NCBI GenBank assembly: GCA_902800815.1
Contig: CADCGB010000007.1
Location: 62,001-126,000, forward strand
DNA: 64,000 bases
Reading direction: 5' to 3'
Origin: Fibrobacter succinogenes
GTDB lineage: Bacteria > Fibrobacterota > Fibrobacteria > Fibrobacterales > Fibrobacteraceae
Each line of letters begins with the position of its first letter. The stretch's first letter is position 1. Of the stretch, positions 24,571 to 33,789 are shown in pieces. The position numbers and the translations under genes were made by a program. The notes under the pieces were generated by a model. The model did no database searches and was not told the origin of the DNA. It was given only the letters and a program-made list of their open reading frames with translations.

Positions 24571-27282
24571 ATGAAGAAGATGATTTCTATAGTGGGCGTA
24601 GTGTGCGCCCTGGTCGGTTCCGCCGTCGCGGCTCCGGAACTCGTGTGGAGTGCTGCCGACGGTAACGGCAAGACGATTCACCCTTACGGAAAGTGGTATA
24701 CCTATACCTATTCCGAGACGGGAAATGCGGCAACGGTGTCTCTTGAATCGGAGGCTGATGCCAACGTGATTACGGCGAAGGTCGGCAGGACTGTATCCTC
24801 TTCTGCGGGCGTGGGCTTCGGATGGGGCGCCAAGGCGGACAGCATCAAGGACCTGAGCGCATACGAGGGCATTTGCCTCACCTATGCAGCCGACACGATA
24901 TTCCGCCTCGATTTCAAGCAGGCGTCAATCAAGGATGGCAACTACAACGGGTATGATGTGCCACCGAAGGCCTCTATCGATACCCTCTTTATCCCGTTCT
25001 CCAAGCTGGCGCAAGAAGCGGGCTGGGGCACGAAAAAGGCGCTTGATCTTGAGATGCAGACAGGCGTTCAGTTCAGCTACAAGCAGTCGTACCTTGATCA
25101 AGAAAATCCTGGTATGACGACAAACGTCATAAAGATTGCCGCAATCCATTTCGGCAGTTCCTGCGGTAGCTTCGCCCCGAACCTGAAGGAAGGTGTGGTT
25201 ACGCCTGACGAGAAGTCGCTCTACGAAGGCGATACGCTCAAGGTTGCCTTCAAGGATATCTTCGAGGACGCCGATGGCGATGACCTGAACATCACTATGT
25301 CGATGGCTTCTGATGCACCTGTTACTGACCTCAAAGGCGCAAAGAGCTATTCCCTGAGTGATGTCGCATGGCTCAAGAGCAAGCCGAATCCTGAGGATGG
25401 CACTGTCGCGACGGTTTCCTTCCTGGCGGCCGATCCTACGAACAAGACCGTGAAGTACACGCTCAAGATAACGCTTGTCGACCGCGATAACCCCCCTGTG
25501 GCAGTTGACGACGCATTCACGGTTGACGAAGATTCCAAGCTTACCGTTTCTGCTGTGAAGGGTGTCCTGAGGAATGACTATGATGACGACGATGACCCCG
25601 AAAATCCGACAATCGAGGCCACGCTGGTTGACAGTACGACTCACGGCGAACTCACGTTCTCCGGTAGCGGCTTTACCTATACTCCCGTAGCGGATTTCCA
25701 TGGCGAGGACTTTTTCACCTACTTTGTGACCGATGGCGATGGTAACACGAGCGATACAGCGACCGTTACCATCACGGTGAACAACGTGGAAGACCCGGCG
25801 ACGTTCAAGGTCAACAACCCGTTCTTCCATGTCGGCTCTCTTGAAGAAGATCCTGTGAACTTTGAGGATGGCGTAACGGTTGCCGAGGACTTTGAGGATT
25901 TCGACATCTATATCCCGGGTGATAATATCGAGTTCTCGGATCCTGACGTGCTCACGCCCAACTTCCCGCTCCATGCGGCAAGCGCAAAGGGCCTTGTCGA
26001 GGCTGCATACACGAAGCTTTCCGGAAACCATGTCATATCCGTGAGCGCGGTGCCCAATGCTAACGGCAAGGATGTCATCAAGCTCTTCTTGGTTGACGGC
26101 AAGGATACTCTCGGTGTCGATATACCTGTCACTATTACTAGTGTTGCTGACAAGCCGGTCGCCAAGAACGATGCGTACAAGGTTGGCCAGGATCTCGTGA
26201 ATAAGATTGATGCTGCGTCGGGCGTGCTTGCTAACGACGTGAACCCCGATGGTGAATCTGTGCTGAAGGCCTACCTCTTCGAAAAGGCTGACCATGGCAC
26301 GGTCAAGCTTGAAACCGACGGCTCGTTCACCTATGAAGTCGGCGATTATGAAGGCGAGGATATCTTCACCTACTTCGTGGTCAATGCAGAAGGCGATACC
26401 TCGGATGTCGCCGCCGTGACACTGACTGTGGAATACAGGAACCATGCCCCTGTAATTGTCGAAGGCGTCAAGGATACCGTGGGTGCACGAGTTTCTGCCC
26501 TTAAGGAAGACTTCACTAATAGTATCATCTATACGGTTCTTGAAGTCACGTCCTGGTTTGTGGATCCCGAAGAAGATGCGATAACCATCAGTGCGGTCAA
26601 TCCCGACAGTCTGTTGAAAGTTACTGTTACTACAAGCGGGGCCATTACCCTCAAGTCCGTGAAGGATGCATGTGGAGAAACGGCTGTCAATGTAATTGCG
26701 ACCGATGCGAACAAGAATTCGACCACCTTGGCTATTCCGGTCTCTATCGCATGCGTCAATGACGTGCCGGTGCGCATAGGCGGTGCTGCCGATACTATCC
26801 TCGTTCCGGCTGCCGGCTGGCGCAAGGCCTTCAGCGTATTTGACATGTTCACTGATGTGGATGATACCTTGCTTGTCTTGACGGTCTCCGATGTAGACAG
26901 GTTCCTGAGCGCAACTGTTGAAGGCGACAGCCTTATCGTGAAGCTCAAGGACGAGACGCAGTACCTGCAGAACCATGTGGCGTATGCAATGAAGGTCTCT
27001 GCGGCAGATGAAACCGGGGCTAAGACCATTGCCCCGAAGATCCTGAGGTTCATGGTAGGCCAGGGTAGCGTTGCTATCCCGCAGGTGGCTGTGTCCACGA
27101 AGCTGGGCTGGCAGGGAGCAATACTTGCTGAGCGCGGTGTGGCCGCAATCTTCGACATGCAGGGCCGCGTGATGTGGAAGGCCAAGCTCCCGGTGAGCGA
27201 GGATGCCGTGCGTAACGCCGCCGCGAAGGTACAGGGCCGCAAGGTGCTGATGGTCAACAAGCAGACCTGGACCATCAAGTAA
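24571..27282 (+). CDS. Secreted cadherin-like multidomain surface protein, 903 aa
   Basis: The signal peptide is MKKMISIVGVVCALVGSAVAA. Residues 20-210 resemble a CIA30/CBM-like beta-sandwich (YEGICLTYAADTIFRLDFKQ ... IPFSKLAQEAGWG). Two clear VCBS/cadherin-like repeats follow, at about 310-405 and 530-620, each with a GVLxNDxxxD start and a HGxxxFxxxGSFTY ... EGEDxFTYFVxNxxGxTSDxA ending. Further degenerate repeats continue to about 830. The C-terminus has IFDMQGRVMWKAKL, like type IX/gliding sorting tails. It is probably a cell-surface adhesin or fibre-binding protein. RBS AAGAGG is 8 nt before ATG. Confidence 0.75.
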   Translation: MKKMISIVGVVCALVGSAVAAPELVWSAADGNGKTIHPYGKWYTYTYSETGNAATVSLESEADANVITAKVGRTVSSSAGVGFGWGAKADSIKDLSAYEGICLTYAADTIFRLDFKQASIKDGNYNGYDVPPKASIDTLFIPFSKLAQEAGWGTKKALDLEMQTGVQFSYKQSYLDQENPGMTTNVIKIAAIHFGSSCGSFAPNLKEGVVTPDEKSLYEGDTLKVAFKDIFEDADGDDLNITMSMASDAPVTDLKGAKSYSLSDVAWLKSKPNPEDGTVATVSFLAADPTNKTVKYTLKITLVDRDNPPVAVDDAFTVDEDSKLTVSAVKGVLRNDYDDDDDPENPTIEATLVDSTTHGELTFSGSGFTYTPVADFHGEDFFTYFVTDGDGNTSDTATVTITVNNVEDPATFKVNNPFFHVGSLEEDPVNFEDGVTVAEDFEDFDIYIPGDNIEFSDPDVLTPNFPLHAASAKGLVEAAYTKLSGNHVISVSAVPNANGKDVIKLFLVDGKDTLGVDIPVTITSVADKPVAKNDAYKVGQDLVNKIDAASGVLANDVNPDGESVLKAYLFEKADHGTVKLETDGSFTYEVGDYEGEDIFTYFVVNAEGDTSDVAAVTLTVEYRNHAPVIVEGVKDTVGARVSALKEDFTNSIIYTVLEVTSWFVDPEEDAITISAVNPDSLLKVTVTTSGAITLKSVKDACGETAVNVIATDANKNSTTLAIPVSIACVNDVPVRIGGAADTILVPAAGWRKAFSVFDMFTDVDDTLLVLTVSDVDRFLSATVEGDSLIVKLKDETQYLQNHVAYAMKVSAADETGAKTIAPKILRFMVGQGSVAIPQVAVSTKLGWQGAILAERGVAAIFDMQGRVMWKAKLPVSEDAVRNAAAKVQGRKVLMVNKQTWTIK

Positions 27283-27303
27283 CCCGCAATCCTATAAACA
27301 AGA

Positions 27304-27330
27304 AAAGCCCCGCATCTGCGGGGCTTTCTT
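27304..27330. terminator. Bidirectional intrinsic terminator
   Basis: AAAGCCCCGC (27304-27313) pairs perfectly with GCGGGGCTTT (27318-27327) around ATCT. It serves both the cadherin-like gene and the convergent ackA. Confidence 0.9.
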
Positions 27331-27335
27331 CATAT

Positions 27336-27375
27336 TGTCACCCTGGAGAGGCGTTAGCCTCGATAGGGTCCATGG
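27336..27375. repeat. REP-like palindromic element, intergenic copy
   Basis: It begins TGTCACCCTGGA and ends GATAGGGTCCATGG. The outer stem is ACCCT/AGGGT (27340-27344 and 27365-27369). The inner stem is GAGGC/GCCTC (27348-27352 and 27357-27361). A copy with the same ends and outer stem but a different, still paired, inner stem lies at 54652-54690. Confidence 0.7.
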
Positions 27376-27378
27376 CGC

Positions 27379-28551
27379 TTACTTCACCAGAGCTTCGGTG
27401 TCGAGCGCGATGAGGAGTTCCTCGTTGGTGGCGACCACCATAGCGGTCGGCGTTCCGTCCTTGCTAATGATGTGGCCGGATTCCTTGCCGTTCTTTTCGT
27501 TGCGGGCTTCGTCGATCTGGTAGCCGAGAATCTTGAGGTTGTCCATCGCCATCTTGCGGACAAGCTTGCTGTTCTCGCCGATACCGCCGGTGAACACGAG
27601 CGCGTCGATGCGCGGGAGTGCCATGGCGATGCCGCCGATTTCGCGGGTGAGCCTGTAGGCGAACGTTTCGAGGGCAATCTGTGCGCCCACATGGCCTTCG
27701 CTTGCGGCCTGCGTCAGGGTGCGCATGTCGTTAGAAAGTCCGGAGAGGCCGAGCAGGCCCGATTCCTTGTTCACGAGCTTGTCGAGGCGGTCGATATCGT
27801 AACCGTACTTCTTGCTGATGAAGAAGAGGATAGCCGGGTCGAGGCTGCCGGAGCGGGTACCCATGATAAGGCCCTCGAGCGGGGTGAAGCCCATGGTGGT
27901 ATCAACGCACTGGCCGTTCAGGATGGCAGAGCAGCTGGAACCGTTACCGAGGTGGGCCGTGATGAGGCAGACTTCTTCGGGCTTCTTGCCCAGAATCTTG
28001 GCGGCCTCGCCGGTCACGAAGCGGTGGCTCGTGCCGTGTGCGCCGTAACGGCGGATCTTGTCTTCTTCGTAGAACTTGTAGGGGATGCCGTAGAGGTAGG
28101 CCTTGCGGGGCATCGTCTGGTGGAACGCGGTGTCGAATACGGCCACCTGCGGGAGCTTCGGGAAGAACTTGGTGGCGCATTCCATGCCGGTCGCGTGTGC
28201 AGGTTCGTGCAGCGGGGCGAACAGCGTGATGCTGCGGATGTAGTCGATGACTTCCTGCGAAACGCGTTCGCTCTTGATGTACTTGCCGCCATGCACCACG
28301 CGGTGGCCGATGGCTTCAATCGTGTCGATGAGTTTCTGTTCGGCGAGGAACTTCTGGACTTCGGCGACGGCTTCGGCGTGCGTGGGGCAGTCGAAATTGA
28401 AGTCGATGTTGCCTTCGGGGCCCTTTGCCTTCACGTGGCCGTTCACGCCGATATTTTCGACGAGGCCGCTAGAGATGGATTCCTTGGTCTGGGTGTCGAT
28501 GACGGCGAACTTGACCGAAGAACTGCCGCAGTTAAGAACGAGTACGCGCAT
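27379..28551 (-). CDS. ackA: Acetate kinase
   Basis: 390 aa. It converts acetyl phosphate + ADP to acetate + ATP, the last step of the Pta-AckA route for acetate, a main fermentation product of fibrobacters. Seen motifs: N-terminal VLNCGSSSVKFAV, GHRVVHGG, AVFDTAFHQTMP, RRYGAHGTSH, ITAHLGNGSS, DTTMGFTPLEGLIMGTRSG and LVFTGGIGEN. Length and motifs are complete. No pta is adjacent in this window. Confidence 0.97.
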   Translation of the reverse strand: MRVLVLNCGSSSVKFAVIDTQTKESISSGLVENIGVNGHVKAKGPEGNIDFNFDCPTHAEAVAEVQKFLAEQKLIDTIEAIGHRVVHGGKYIKSERVSQEVIDYIRSITLFAPLHEPAHATGMECATKFFPKLPQVAVFDTAFHQTMPRKAYLYGIPYKFYEEDKIRRYGAHGTSHRFVTGEAAKILGKKPEEVCLITAHLGNGSSCSAILNGQCVDTTMGFTPLEGLIMGTRSGSLDPAILFFISKKYGYDIDRLDKLVNKESGLLGLSGLSNDMRTLTQAASEGHVGAQIALETFAYRLTREIGGIAMALPRIDALVFTGGIGENSKLVRKMAMDNLKILGYQIDEARNEKNGKESGHIISKDGTPTAMVVATNEELLIALDTEALVK

Positions 28552-28619
28552 TATTGCTTCCTTTATAATTTTTTCTTTGCCATCAAATAATAGGAATTTT
28601 ATTAACTACATTTAAATTG

Positions 28620-29150
28620 ATGCTCAAGAAAATCGCAGATTTTGACAACCGGGTTTCGGTGTGCTGGACCAACAGGCATTTTTCGCCGAAGACCGACCGA
28701 TGGCTCAAGTTTTACGTGCGCCTGGGTGACGGCTATATCTGGGCGCTTTTCGTGCTGTTCATTTTCTGGCGCGTCGGGTTCGATAACTTTCTGCCCATAC
28801 TGTGGCAGGCCCTGATGGCGCTCGCCATGAGCCTCGTGATTTACGAGGTGGTGAAGCTCAATACCAAGCGCCCGCGCCCGTTTGCCGCCAACCCGCAGAT
28901 CAAGGCGGAGGTGCCGCCGCTCGACAAGTACAGTTTCCCTTCGGGGCACACGATGAACAACCTCGCCGTCGCGAGCGCCGTGACCTTCATTGTGCCGCAG
29001 TACGGCTGGGTGATGCTCCTGTTGCCGCTCACGTGGGGGCTGTTGCGCGTGTACTTTGGCGTGCACTGGCTCAGTGACATTATTTGCGGCTTTTTGCTCG
29101 GCATATTGAGCTTTGTGCTCGGGCACCTGCTTTGGATTGCGATTTTCTAG
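28620..29150 (+). CDS. PAP2-family membrane phosphatase
   Basis: 176 aa with about five hydrophobic helices. The three PAP2 motifs are present in order: KLNTKRPRP (KX6RP), PSGHTMNN (PSGH) and RVYFGVHWLSD (SRX5HX3D type, with the first S replaced by L). It would dephosphorylate a lipid phosphate such as undecaprenyl pyrophosphate or phosphatidic acid at the membrane. The frame also has TTG at 28617, and ATG 28620 is preferred. The ribosome site is weak. It is followed after 9 nt by a histidine-phosphatase gene, so both are probably co-transcribed. Confidence 0.88.
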   Translation: MLKKIADFDNRVSVCWTNRHFSPKTDRWLKFYVRLGDGYIWALFVLFIFWRVGFDNFLPILWQALMALAMSLVIYEVVKLNTKRPRPFAANPQIKAEVPPLDKYSFPSGHTMNNLAVASAVTFIVPQYGWVMLLLPLTWGLLRVYFGVHWLSDIICGFLLGILSFVLGHLLWIAIF

Positions 29151-29159
29151 GAGGCACCG

Positions 29160-29879
29160 ATGCGGGATTTTGTACAGGCTAAGGACTTCTTTGCAGACCT
29201 CAAGTCGACCGAGCGCGTGTATCTGCTGATAAGGCACGCCGAAAGGCCGCACATAACGGCTGAAGATGCCGACTACGGGGCGCACGTGGGCCTGACTGCC
29301 GCAGGGCGCGAGCATGCCGTTGCACTCGGCAAGATGTTCCCGCCGGAGGGCGATGCGGTGTACTACTCCAGCCCGGTCGGGAGGTGCATGGATACCGCGA
29401 AGTGTATTGCGGAAGGCCGCGCGCTTGCAGGCTACGGGGCCGGCGCATCTCAATCCGCATCTCTGACTGCATCCCAGCCCGCAACAGAAGGCGCGCCCGG
29501 CACGGTAGTTACCCCGCTGGCGATTCTCGGGCACTTTTATGTGAAGGATTACCCCACGTATCTCGACGTGCTCAACGAGATGTTCTACCAGAACATTTGC
29601 GCCTGGATTGATAGCGACAATCACCCCGCATTCTACCCGCTGCACGAGCGCGCCGAGGAAGTGCGCAAGTTCATGCTTGAGAAGGGTACTGCGCGCTTCA
29701 ATATATTTGCGACGCACGATGCCTGGGTGGTGCCGACGCTTGTGCATTTCTGCAAGATGAAGTTTACGCCGCAGCACTGGATGAACTATCTTACCGGAAT
29801 TGCGTTTGCGGTGAACAGTGACGGCTTCGAGCGCGTCGTGCCCCTGACCGCGATGGAAACCGGCTGGCTTGATTTTTAA
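29160..29879 (+). CDS. Histidine phosphatase-superfamily protein
   Basis: 239 aa, cytoplasmic (no signal peptide). The catalytic LIRHAERP motif with the phosphorylated His lies near residues 22-30, YYSSPVGRCMDTA corresponds to the second arginine motif, and FATHDAWV carries the second catalytic His. An insertion of about 25 residues rich in Ala/Ser/Thr (GAGASQSASLTASQPATEGAPG) interrupts the fold at about residue 95. It is translated 9 nt after the PAP2 gene behind GGAGGC, suggesting linked phosphatase roles. The substrate is unknown. Confidence 0.8.
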   Translation: MRDFVQAKDFFADLKSTERVYLLIRHAERPHITAEDADYGAHVGLTAAGREHAVALGKMFPPEGDAVYYSSPVGRCMDTAKCIAEGRALAGYGAGASQSASLTASQPATEGAPGTVVTPLAILGHFYVKDYPTYLDVLNEMFYQNICAWIDSDNHPAFYPLHERAEEVRKFMLEKGTARFNIFATHDAWVVPTLVHFCKMKFTPQHWMNYLTGIAFAVNSDGFERVVPLTAMETGWLDF

Positions 29880-29897
29880 TCTGGCATAGGGGCCGGC

Positions 29898-31562
29898 TTA
29901 TTCGCATACAACGCGCAGAGGAGTCTTTCCGTCGCGATATTTGCACCAGTTTTTGCAAATCGGGGTGCGGAATTCCGCGTCTACATCATCATCTTCGGCA
30001 ATGAGCGGGAAAGCATAGTTGCAAATCTCTTCCACCTCGCGCTTTAATATGCTCGACTTCTGCTCTTCCAGGTAGTAGCGGCTCACGAACGCGCTACGGC
30101 ACTGCTCGTATTCCAGCATATCCCAGTCGCGGTCGGCGCACCATTCCCAAAGGTATTCCTTGCAGTAGTTCTTCTCGGTGTTTTTCAGGCACAGTTCCTC
30201 GAGCTCGCTGCAGTCCGCGATGTGGTTGCTCTCGAAGTTGCTCGCCACGCAGTAGCGCTTGAGCCCGTCGGCATACGCTTCCGACTTGTCCGCATCGCTG
30301 ATGGTATCGGGCAGGAATATCGACCACCTGGTGGTATCGAGCATCATGGCGGCCTTCACGTTCGAGGGGTAGCACGTCTTGGGCCATCCGGTAATAGTCC
30401 CTTCACGGTAGTACTCGTATGCGTGCGCATTGCCCCTGACCAGGTCGTACTGGTAGTCATCCGTCGGCATCCCGGAACAGGCGATATCCTGATACAGCCT
30501 GCAGGCGCGCGTTTCCCAGCTTTCCTCGTCACCGTTCCCGATGTAGTCACAGTTATGGAAACCGATATATTCCATGGTCACGCCTTCGCCGCGCACATGC
30601 AGTTCCAGCGACGTCTTCGACATCCCGAAAAAGACCCCCATGCCGTTCTCGATATTCGATTCCGGCACGACGCGCGAATCGCCTACCGATTCCTTCACCT
30701 TACGCTCGTAATCCACGTACGCGCGGTCCGTCGTGTACATGTCTACGGAAATAACGCCGATAGGCAACATCATGTTCATCAGGTAGAGCGTATCCAGGTT
30801 GTTGAACCCGCCAATCCAGCGGTTTTCCGTGTAGCCCAGGTTCTGTCGCCTTTCGAACGGGTCGTGCATCGCGATGCCCCGGTAACCCGTCGAGTCGTCC
30901 GCTTCGGTCAGGCCCTCGAGCATCTGGTTGATGGTGGTGTTCACCGATTCTTCGGTTTCCATGTCGTAGTTCAGCACCGAAAGCACGCCGCCAATCGACT
31001 TGTCAAAATCCAGTGCGCATTTTACGAACTCCATGTCCATCGGGAACTCCAGGAAATCCACGGAGTACTTGCCCGATTCGTTCGCACCGTTCCATTCGTA
31101 ACTGCCGTCCTGCTTGGGGACGTTCAGGCCCGTAACCTTGACCGGCTTGGGGATAGACGCCACCGCCCTGTAGCGGGATTTTGCCGTACTGCCGGCGCTG
31201 TCCCATACAAAGTAAGCATCCATCGTGTAGGATTCGCCCAGGATTCCGCGCTCGTTCGCCTTGAAACAGTTCGGCTTGCCCCACGTCTGCAGGACAACCG
31301 TGGTGTCGTACTCGTTCTCGCCCATCTTAAACTTGCCCTGCAGAGTCACGTAGGCACTGTCGTAGAACGCGAAGTTTTCTGCCGCGGCCTCGTCAAGCTC
31401 GTAGACCTTCGAGAAACAAATTTCCGGATTCGTAAAGTCAGAGATGTGGCCGTACGTGTATATGCCCGTATAGACCTCGCGCTCGTCGGGGTAATATTCC
31501 CACGGCCCGTGAAAGTCGCAGGCGGTCAGGAACAGGAATATCGCAAGTATCAGTAAAGGCAT
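29898..31562 (-). CDS. Large lipoprotein of unknown function, 554 aa
   Basis: Short signal peptide MPLLILAIFLFLTAC with lipobox LTAC (C15), so it is a lipoprotein. The N-terminal ~150 residues (EVYTGIYTYGHISDFTNPEICFSKVYELDE onward) are beta-rich with repeated Tyr/Thr strands and might be an immunoglobulin-like fold. The C-terminal ~150 residues have many spaced cysteines (CSELEELCLKNTEKNYCKEYLWEWC), suggesting disulfides outside the cytoplasm. I do not recognise the family. It converges on the histidine phosphatase with an 18-nt gap. Confidence 0.8.
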   Translation of the reverse strand: MPLLILAIFLFLTACDFHGPWEYYPDEREVYTGIYTYGHISDFTNPEICFSKVYELDEAAAENFAFYDSAYVTLQGKFKMGENEYDTTVVLQTWGKPNCFKANERGILGESYTMDAYFVWDSAGSTAKSRYRAVASIPKPVKVTGLNVPKQDGSYEWNGANESGKYSVDFLEFPMDMEFVKCALDFDKSIGGVLSVLNYDMETEESVNTTINQMLEGLTEADDSTGYRGIAMHDPFERRQNLGYTENRWIGGFNNLDTLYLMNMMLPIGVISVDMYTTDRAYVDYERKVKESVGDSRVVPESNIENGMGVFFGMSKTSLELHVRGEGVTMEYIGFHNCDYIGNGDEESWETRACRLYQDIACSGMPTDDYQYDLVRGNAHAYEYYREGTITGWPKTCYPSNVKAAMMLDTTRWSIFLPDTISDADKSEAYADGLKRYCVASNFESNHIADCSELEELCLKNTEKNYCKEYLWEWCADRDWDMLEYEQCRSAFVSRYYLEEQKSSILKREVEEICNYAFPLIAEDDDVDAEFRTPICKNWCKYRDGKTPLRVVCE

Positions 31563-31640
31563 CGGGTCCTATAAATTTACATTATTAGAACACCCGACCC
31601 GTGCAAAAGTGTCACCCCTCGCGAAAATTTTTATATGGGA

Positions 31641-31671
31641 AAGGCCAAGCCCCGTTTGGGAACCCGGCCTT
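31641..31671 (-). terminator. Hairpin after the small secreted protein gene
   Basis: AAGGCC (31641-31646) pairs with GGCCTT (31666-31671), with partial GGG/CCC pairing inside. The following minus-strand T-run is poor, so it is only a possible terminator. Confidence 0.4.
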
Positions 31672-31697
31672 GGTAATCTTCGGGACGCGCCTTCGGG

Positions 31698-32141
31698 TCA
31701 GTTTTCCCCGCGGCTCATCTCCATCTGTTCACGGTCCAGCGTCTGAGTCAGGTACTCCTTGAAGTCACGGTCAATCCTCACCCCGTCGAAATCCTCCACG
31801 TTATCCGAGAAGACGTCAATCAGCGAAAGGTTATCGATCCAGCCTTCAATGTTGTACTCGTTGAAGCTGAGGCTCTTGTCGCCCGCAGGCTTTGCCACCA
31901 ACTCGACTTTCGACTTGTCAACCCAGCCCTGACCGCAACTCCCGCGCACGAGGACATCCGTATCTGCCTCCTTAATCACGGTGAGTTCGTCGTAGAATCC
32001 TGCTGTGCATACTATGGTGCTCCCGCCCCGCTCGAAGGCAAGATCTATGTCGCCCTGTTTGGACTTGACAGTCCTTGCGGCAAAAGAAGTTGTTACGAGA
32101 AGAACGAAGGCAATAAACAGAACAACGTTTACGCGTTTCAT
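31698..32141 (-). CDS. Small secreted SH3-like protein, 147 aa
   Basis: The signal peptide MKRVNVVLFIAFVLLVTTSFA is followed by a mature protein whose middle (YDELTVIKEADTDVLVRG ... GQGWVDKSKVELV) reads like a bacterial SH3 domain. The C-terminal half is acidic and helical. The frame is open upstream, but the AAGGAGGCC ribosome site just before 32141 and the signal peptide fix this start. Whether it belongs with the RtcR-like gene upstream (111-nt gap) is unclear. Confidence 0.75.
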   Translation of the reverse strand: MKRVNVVLFIAFVLLVTTSFAARTVKSKQGDIDLAFERGGSTIVCTAGFYDELTVIKEADTDVLVRGSCGQGWVDKSKVELVAKPAGDKSLSFNEYNIEGWIDNLSLIDVFSDNVEDFDGVRIDRDFKEYLTQTLDREQMEMSRGEN

Positions 32142-32205
32142 GTTGGCCTCCTTGTTGTGGGGGCAGACATCCACCCCGTTAAACAAGGTACAAAACCGCA
32201 TGAAT

Positions 32206-32221
32206 GTAAACCACTGTTTAC
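32206..32221. promoter_or_regulatory. Short perfect palindrome upstream of the 147-aa protein
   Basis: GTAAAC (32206-32211), CACT, GTTTAC (32216-32221). It lies 65 nt upstream of the start codon at 32141 and could be an operator. No other copy was noticed. Confidence 0.3.
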
Positions 32222-32252
32222 GTAGTCTAATGTGGAATAGGGGTTGGTTGCC

Positions 32253-33689
32253 CTATTTTTTCAGGGCGTTCTGCAGGGTCTTTGTCGTGCATCCGAGTTT
32301 GTCTGCAGCAAGACTCTTCGTGCCGAACTTTTTACAGGCATATTCCGCAAGTTGGTACTTAAAGCGCTCAGTCGCATCATCCCACGGCATTTCGCAGAAT
32401 TCATCAAGGCTTATGCCGTCAGTGTGCTTGTCTACGGCATCTTCTTCGAATGATATTTCTTCTATAATCTCTTTCGTTGTCTTCTTGCCCTGCCATGCGA
32501 GAATGTGGTAGGCAAGTTTCTCTAGGGTACGGAAGTTTCCAGGCAAACTAGAAGTCATCAGGAATTTCTTTAGTGCAGGGTCCATCGGGGCTTCCTGTTT
32601 GGAATTCTTGGGCCGGGCGACATTCCAGACATTTCCCCAGTCGGTAAGGATGTCTTCGCGGCACTCGCGCAACGGGGGCAGCGTAACCTTGAAAACTGCG
32701 ATGCGGTCGTAAAAGTCGGGGTCCAGTTTTTGCCGTAATTCTTTTTCGGGCAGGTTCGATGCGCATACGAGTTCCATGTTCGTTTCCTGCTCCTCGGTAT
32801 CGCCAAGTATACGGTATTTGTGAGTCTGCAATGTCTGCAGGAGCATGCGCTGAACGTGTTTAGGCATGTCCTGGATTTCGTCCAGAAACAGGATGCCGTT
32901 GTCGGCTTTTTTCAAAAGGCCGTCCTCATCTTTGATGGCCCCGGTAAAGGCGCCCCTCTTGTGTCCGAACAGCTTTGATTCTAGCAGGTTGGAATTAAGC
33001 GAACCACAGACTAGGGGGGTGACTTCTTTACCGCCCTTCGCCGGCTTTATGTGTGAGTCCACTATGGTGCTCTTGCCGATGCCCCGTTCGCCGAGCAGGA
33101 GTATCGGAACATCCGGAAATTCGGAATACACCTTTATCTTTTCGTAAGATTCCTTTCGGATCTTTGTTTTCGCATCTATCCGGTAAAACGGCTTGTCCGG
33201 GTTTTCCTTCTCGTACCTGCGGAGTTCCGTAAAGAGAGTCTTTATGGGGAACTCGACATCGTCGCATGTCTTTTCACCAGTTTCGCGATCGATTTGGGAG
33301 GAGACGAGCTTTGTCCCTATTGGGAATTTTCCCCATACAAACAGGAGCAGCCAGACGGCGTGCATGGCTGGGGTACCCGAAGAAAGGTTGATGACCAGGT
33401 TCTCTTCGTCCTGGACCCTGGGGACGATTTTTCCCTCTACGAGGTCGAAGATTTCCCTGTGTGCTGTCGGGTTCTTGATGCTGACGGGGATGGTGGTGAG
33501 GGGGAACACCTTCTTTGCACCCTCGAACCTTTCCCGGGCAACCGGGTTGCGCTGGATCAAGTCCTTCTGGTAGATGTATAGCACCTTGGCAATCTCGTAG
33601 TCCTTCCCCAAGTTGGCCAGTAGCGATTCCAGGGCGCCGGGGTCGTTATTGGTCGCCATCCACGTAAGCACGGTAATCTTTTTCTTCAT
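32253..33689 (-). CDS. RtcR-like sigma-54 activator with CARF-like sensor domain
   Basis: 478 aa. Residues 1-160 look like a CARF-type sensor: an alternating beta/alpha fold with INLSSGTPAMHAVWLLL near 100-116, the position of the CARF ligand-binding motif (compare ITTGTHVAQIC in RtcR). The sigma-54 AAA+ domain follows, with Walker A GERGIGKST (200-208), the sigma-54-contacting GAFTGA loop (246-251), ILFLDE Walker B and an R-finger region near DFYDRIAVF. The last ~35 residues form a Fis-type HTH (SLAADKLGCTTKTLQNAL). RtcR itself senses RNA ends to switch on RNA repair, and a nucleotide or RNA ligand is likely here. ATG 33689 is chosen over an upstream in-frame start because the CARF core begins at MKKKITVL. 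It is divergent from the operon it probably activates. Confidence 0.85.
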   Translation of the reverse strand: MKKKITVLTWMATNNDPGALESLLANLGKDYEIAKVLYIYQKDLIQRNPVARERFEGAKKVFPLTTIPVSIKNPTAHREIFDLVEGKIVPRVQDEENLVINLSSGTPAMHAVWLLLFVWGKFPIGTKLVSSQIDRETGEKTCDDVEFPIKTLFTELRRYEKENPDKPFYRIDAKTKIRKESYEKIKVYSEFPDVPILLLGERGIGKSTIVDSHIKPAKGGKEVTPLVCGSLNSNLLESKLFGHKRGAFTGAIKDEDGLLKKADNGILFLDEIQDMPKHVQRMLLQTLQTHKYRILGDTEEQETNMELVCASNLPEKELRQKLDPDFYDRIAVFKVTLPPLRECREDILTDWGNVWNVARPKNSKQEAPMDPALKKFLMTSSLPGNFRTLEKLAYHILAWQGKKTTKEIIEEISFEEDAVDKHTDGISLDEFCEMPWDDATERFKYQLAEYACKKFGTKSLAADKLGCTTKTLQNALKK

Positions 33690-33699
33690 GGTTATAAAT

Positions 33700-33719
33700 A
33701 TACGAAAAATTTTTCGTAT
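33700..33719. promoter_or_regulatory. Upstream activator palindrome 1
   Basis: A perfect 20-bp palindrome, ATACGAAAAATTTTTCGTAT. Its core CGAAAA...TTTTCG recurs in palindrome 2, with centres 21 bp apart (two helical turns). It is a likely binding site for the divergent RtcR-like activator. Confidence 0.65.
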
Positions 33720-33722
33720 TAG

Positions 33723-33738
33723 GCGAAAATATTTTCGC
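33723..33738. promoter_or_regulatory. Upstream activator palindrome 2
   Basis: A perfect 16-bp palindrome, GCGAAAATATTTTCGC, with the same half-site as palindrome 1. It lies about 60 bp upstream of the -24 box. Confidence 0.65.
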
Positions 33739-33753
33739 ATTCTTTATTTGCTG

Positions 33754-33770
33754 AGCGGCGAAATTCGCTC
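33754..33770. promoter_or_regulatory. Upstream activator palindrome 3 (weaker)
   Basis: GAGCG ... CGCTC flanks a GCGAAATTCGC core (33758-33768), a shorter version of the CGAA/TTCG half-sites in palindromes 1 and 2. Confidence 0.4.
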
Positions 33771-33789
33771 AAAAACGCCAAAAATACTT

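Noticed and set aside
32236..32257. Terminator at the end of the RtcR-like gene
   Set aside because: AATAGGG/CCCTATT forms a 7-bp hairpin overlapping the stop codon, but the T-run is on the wrong side for the minus-strand gene.
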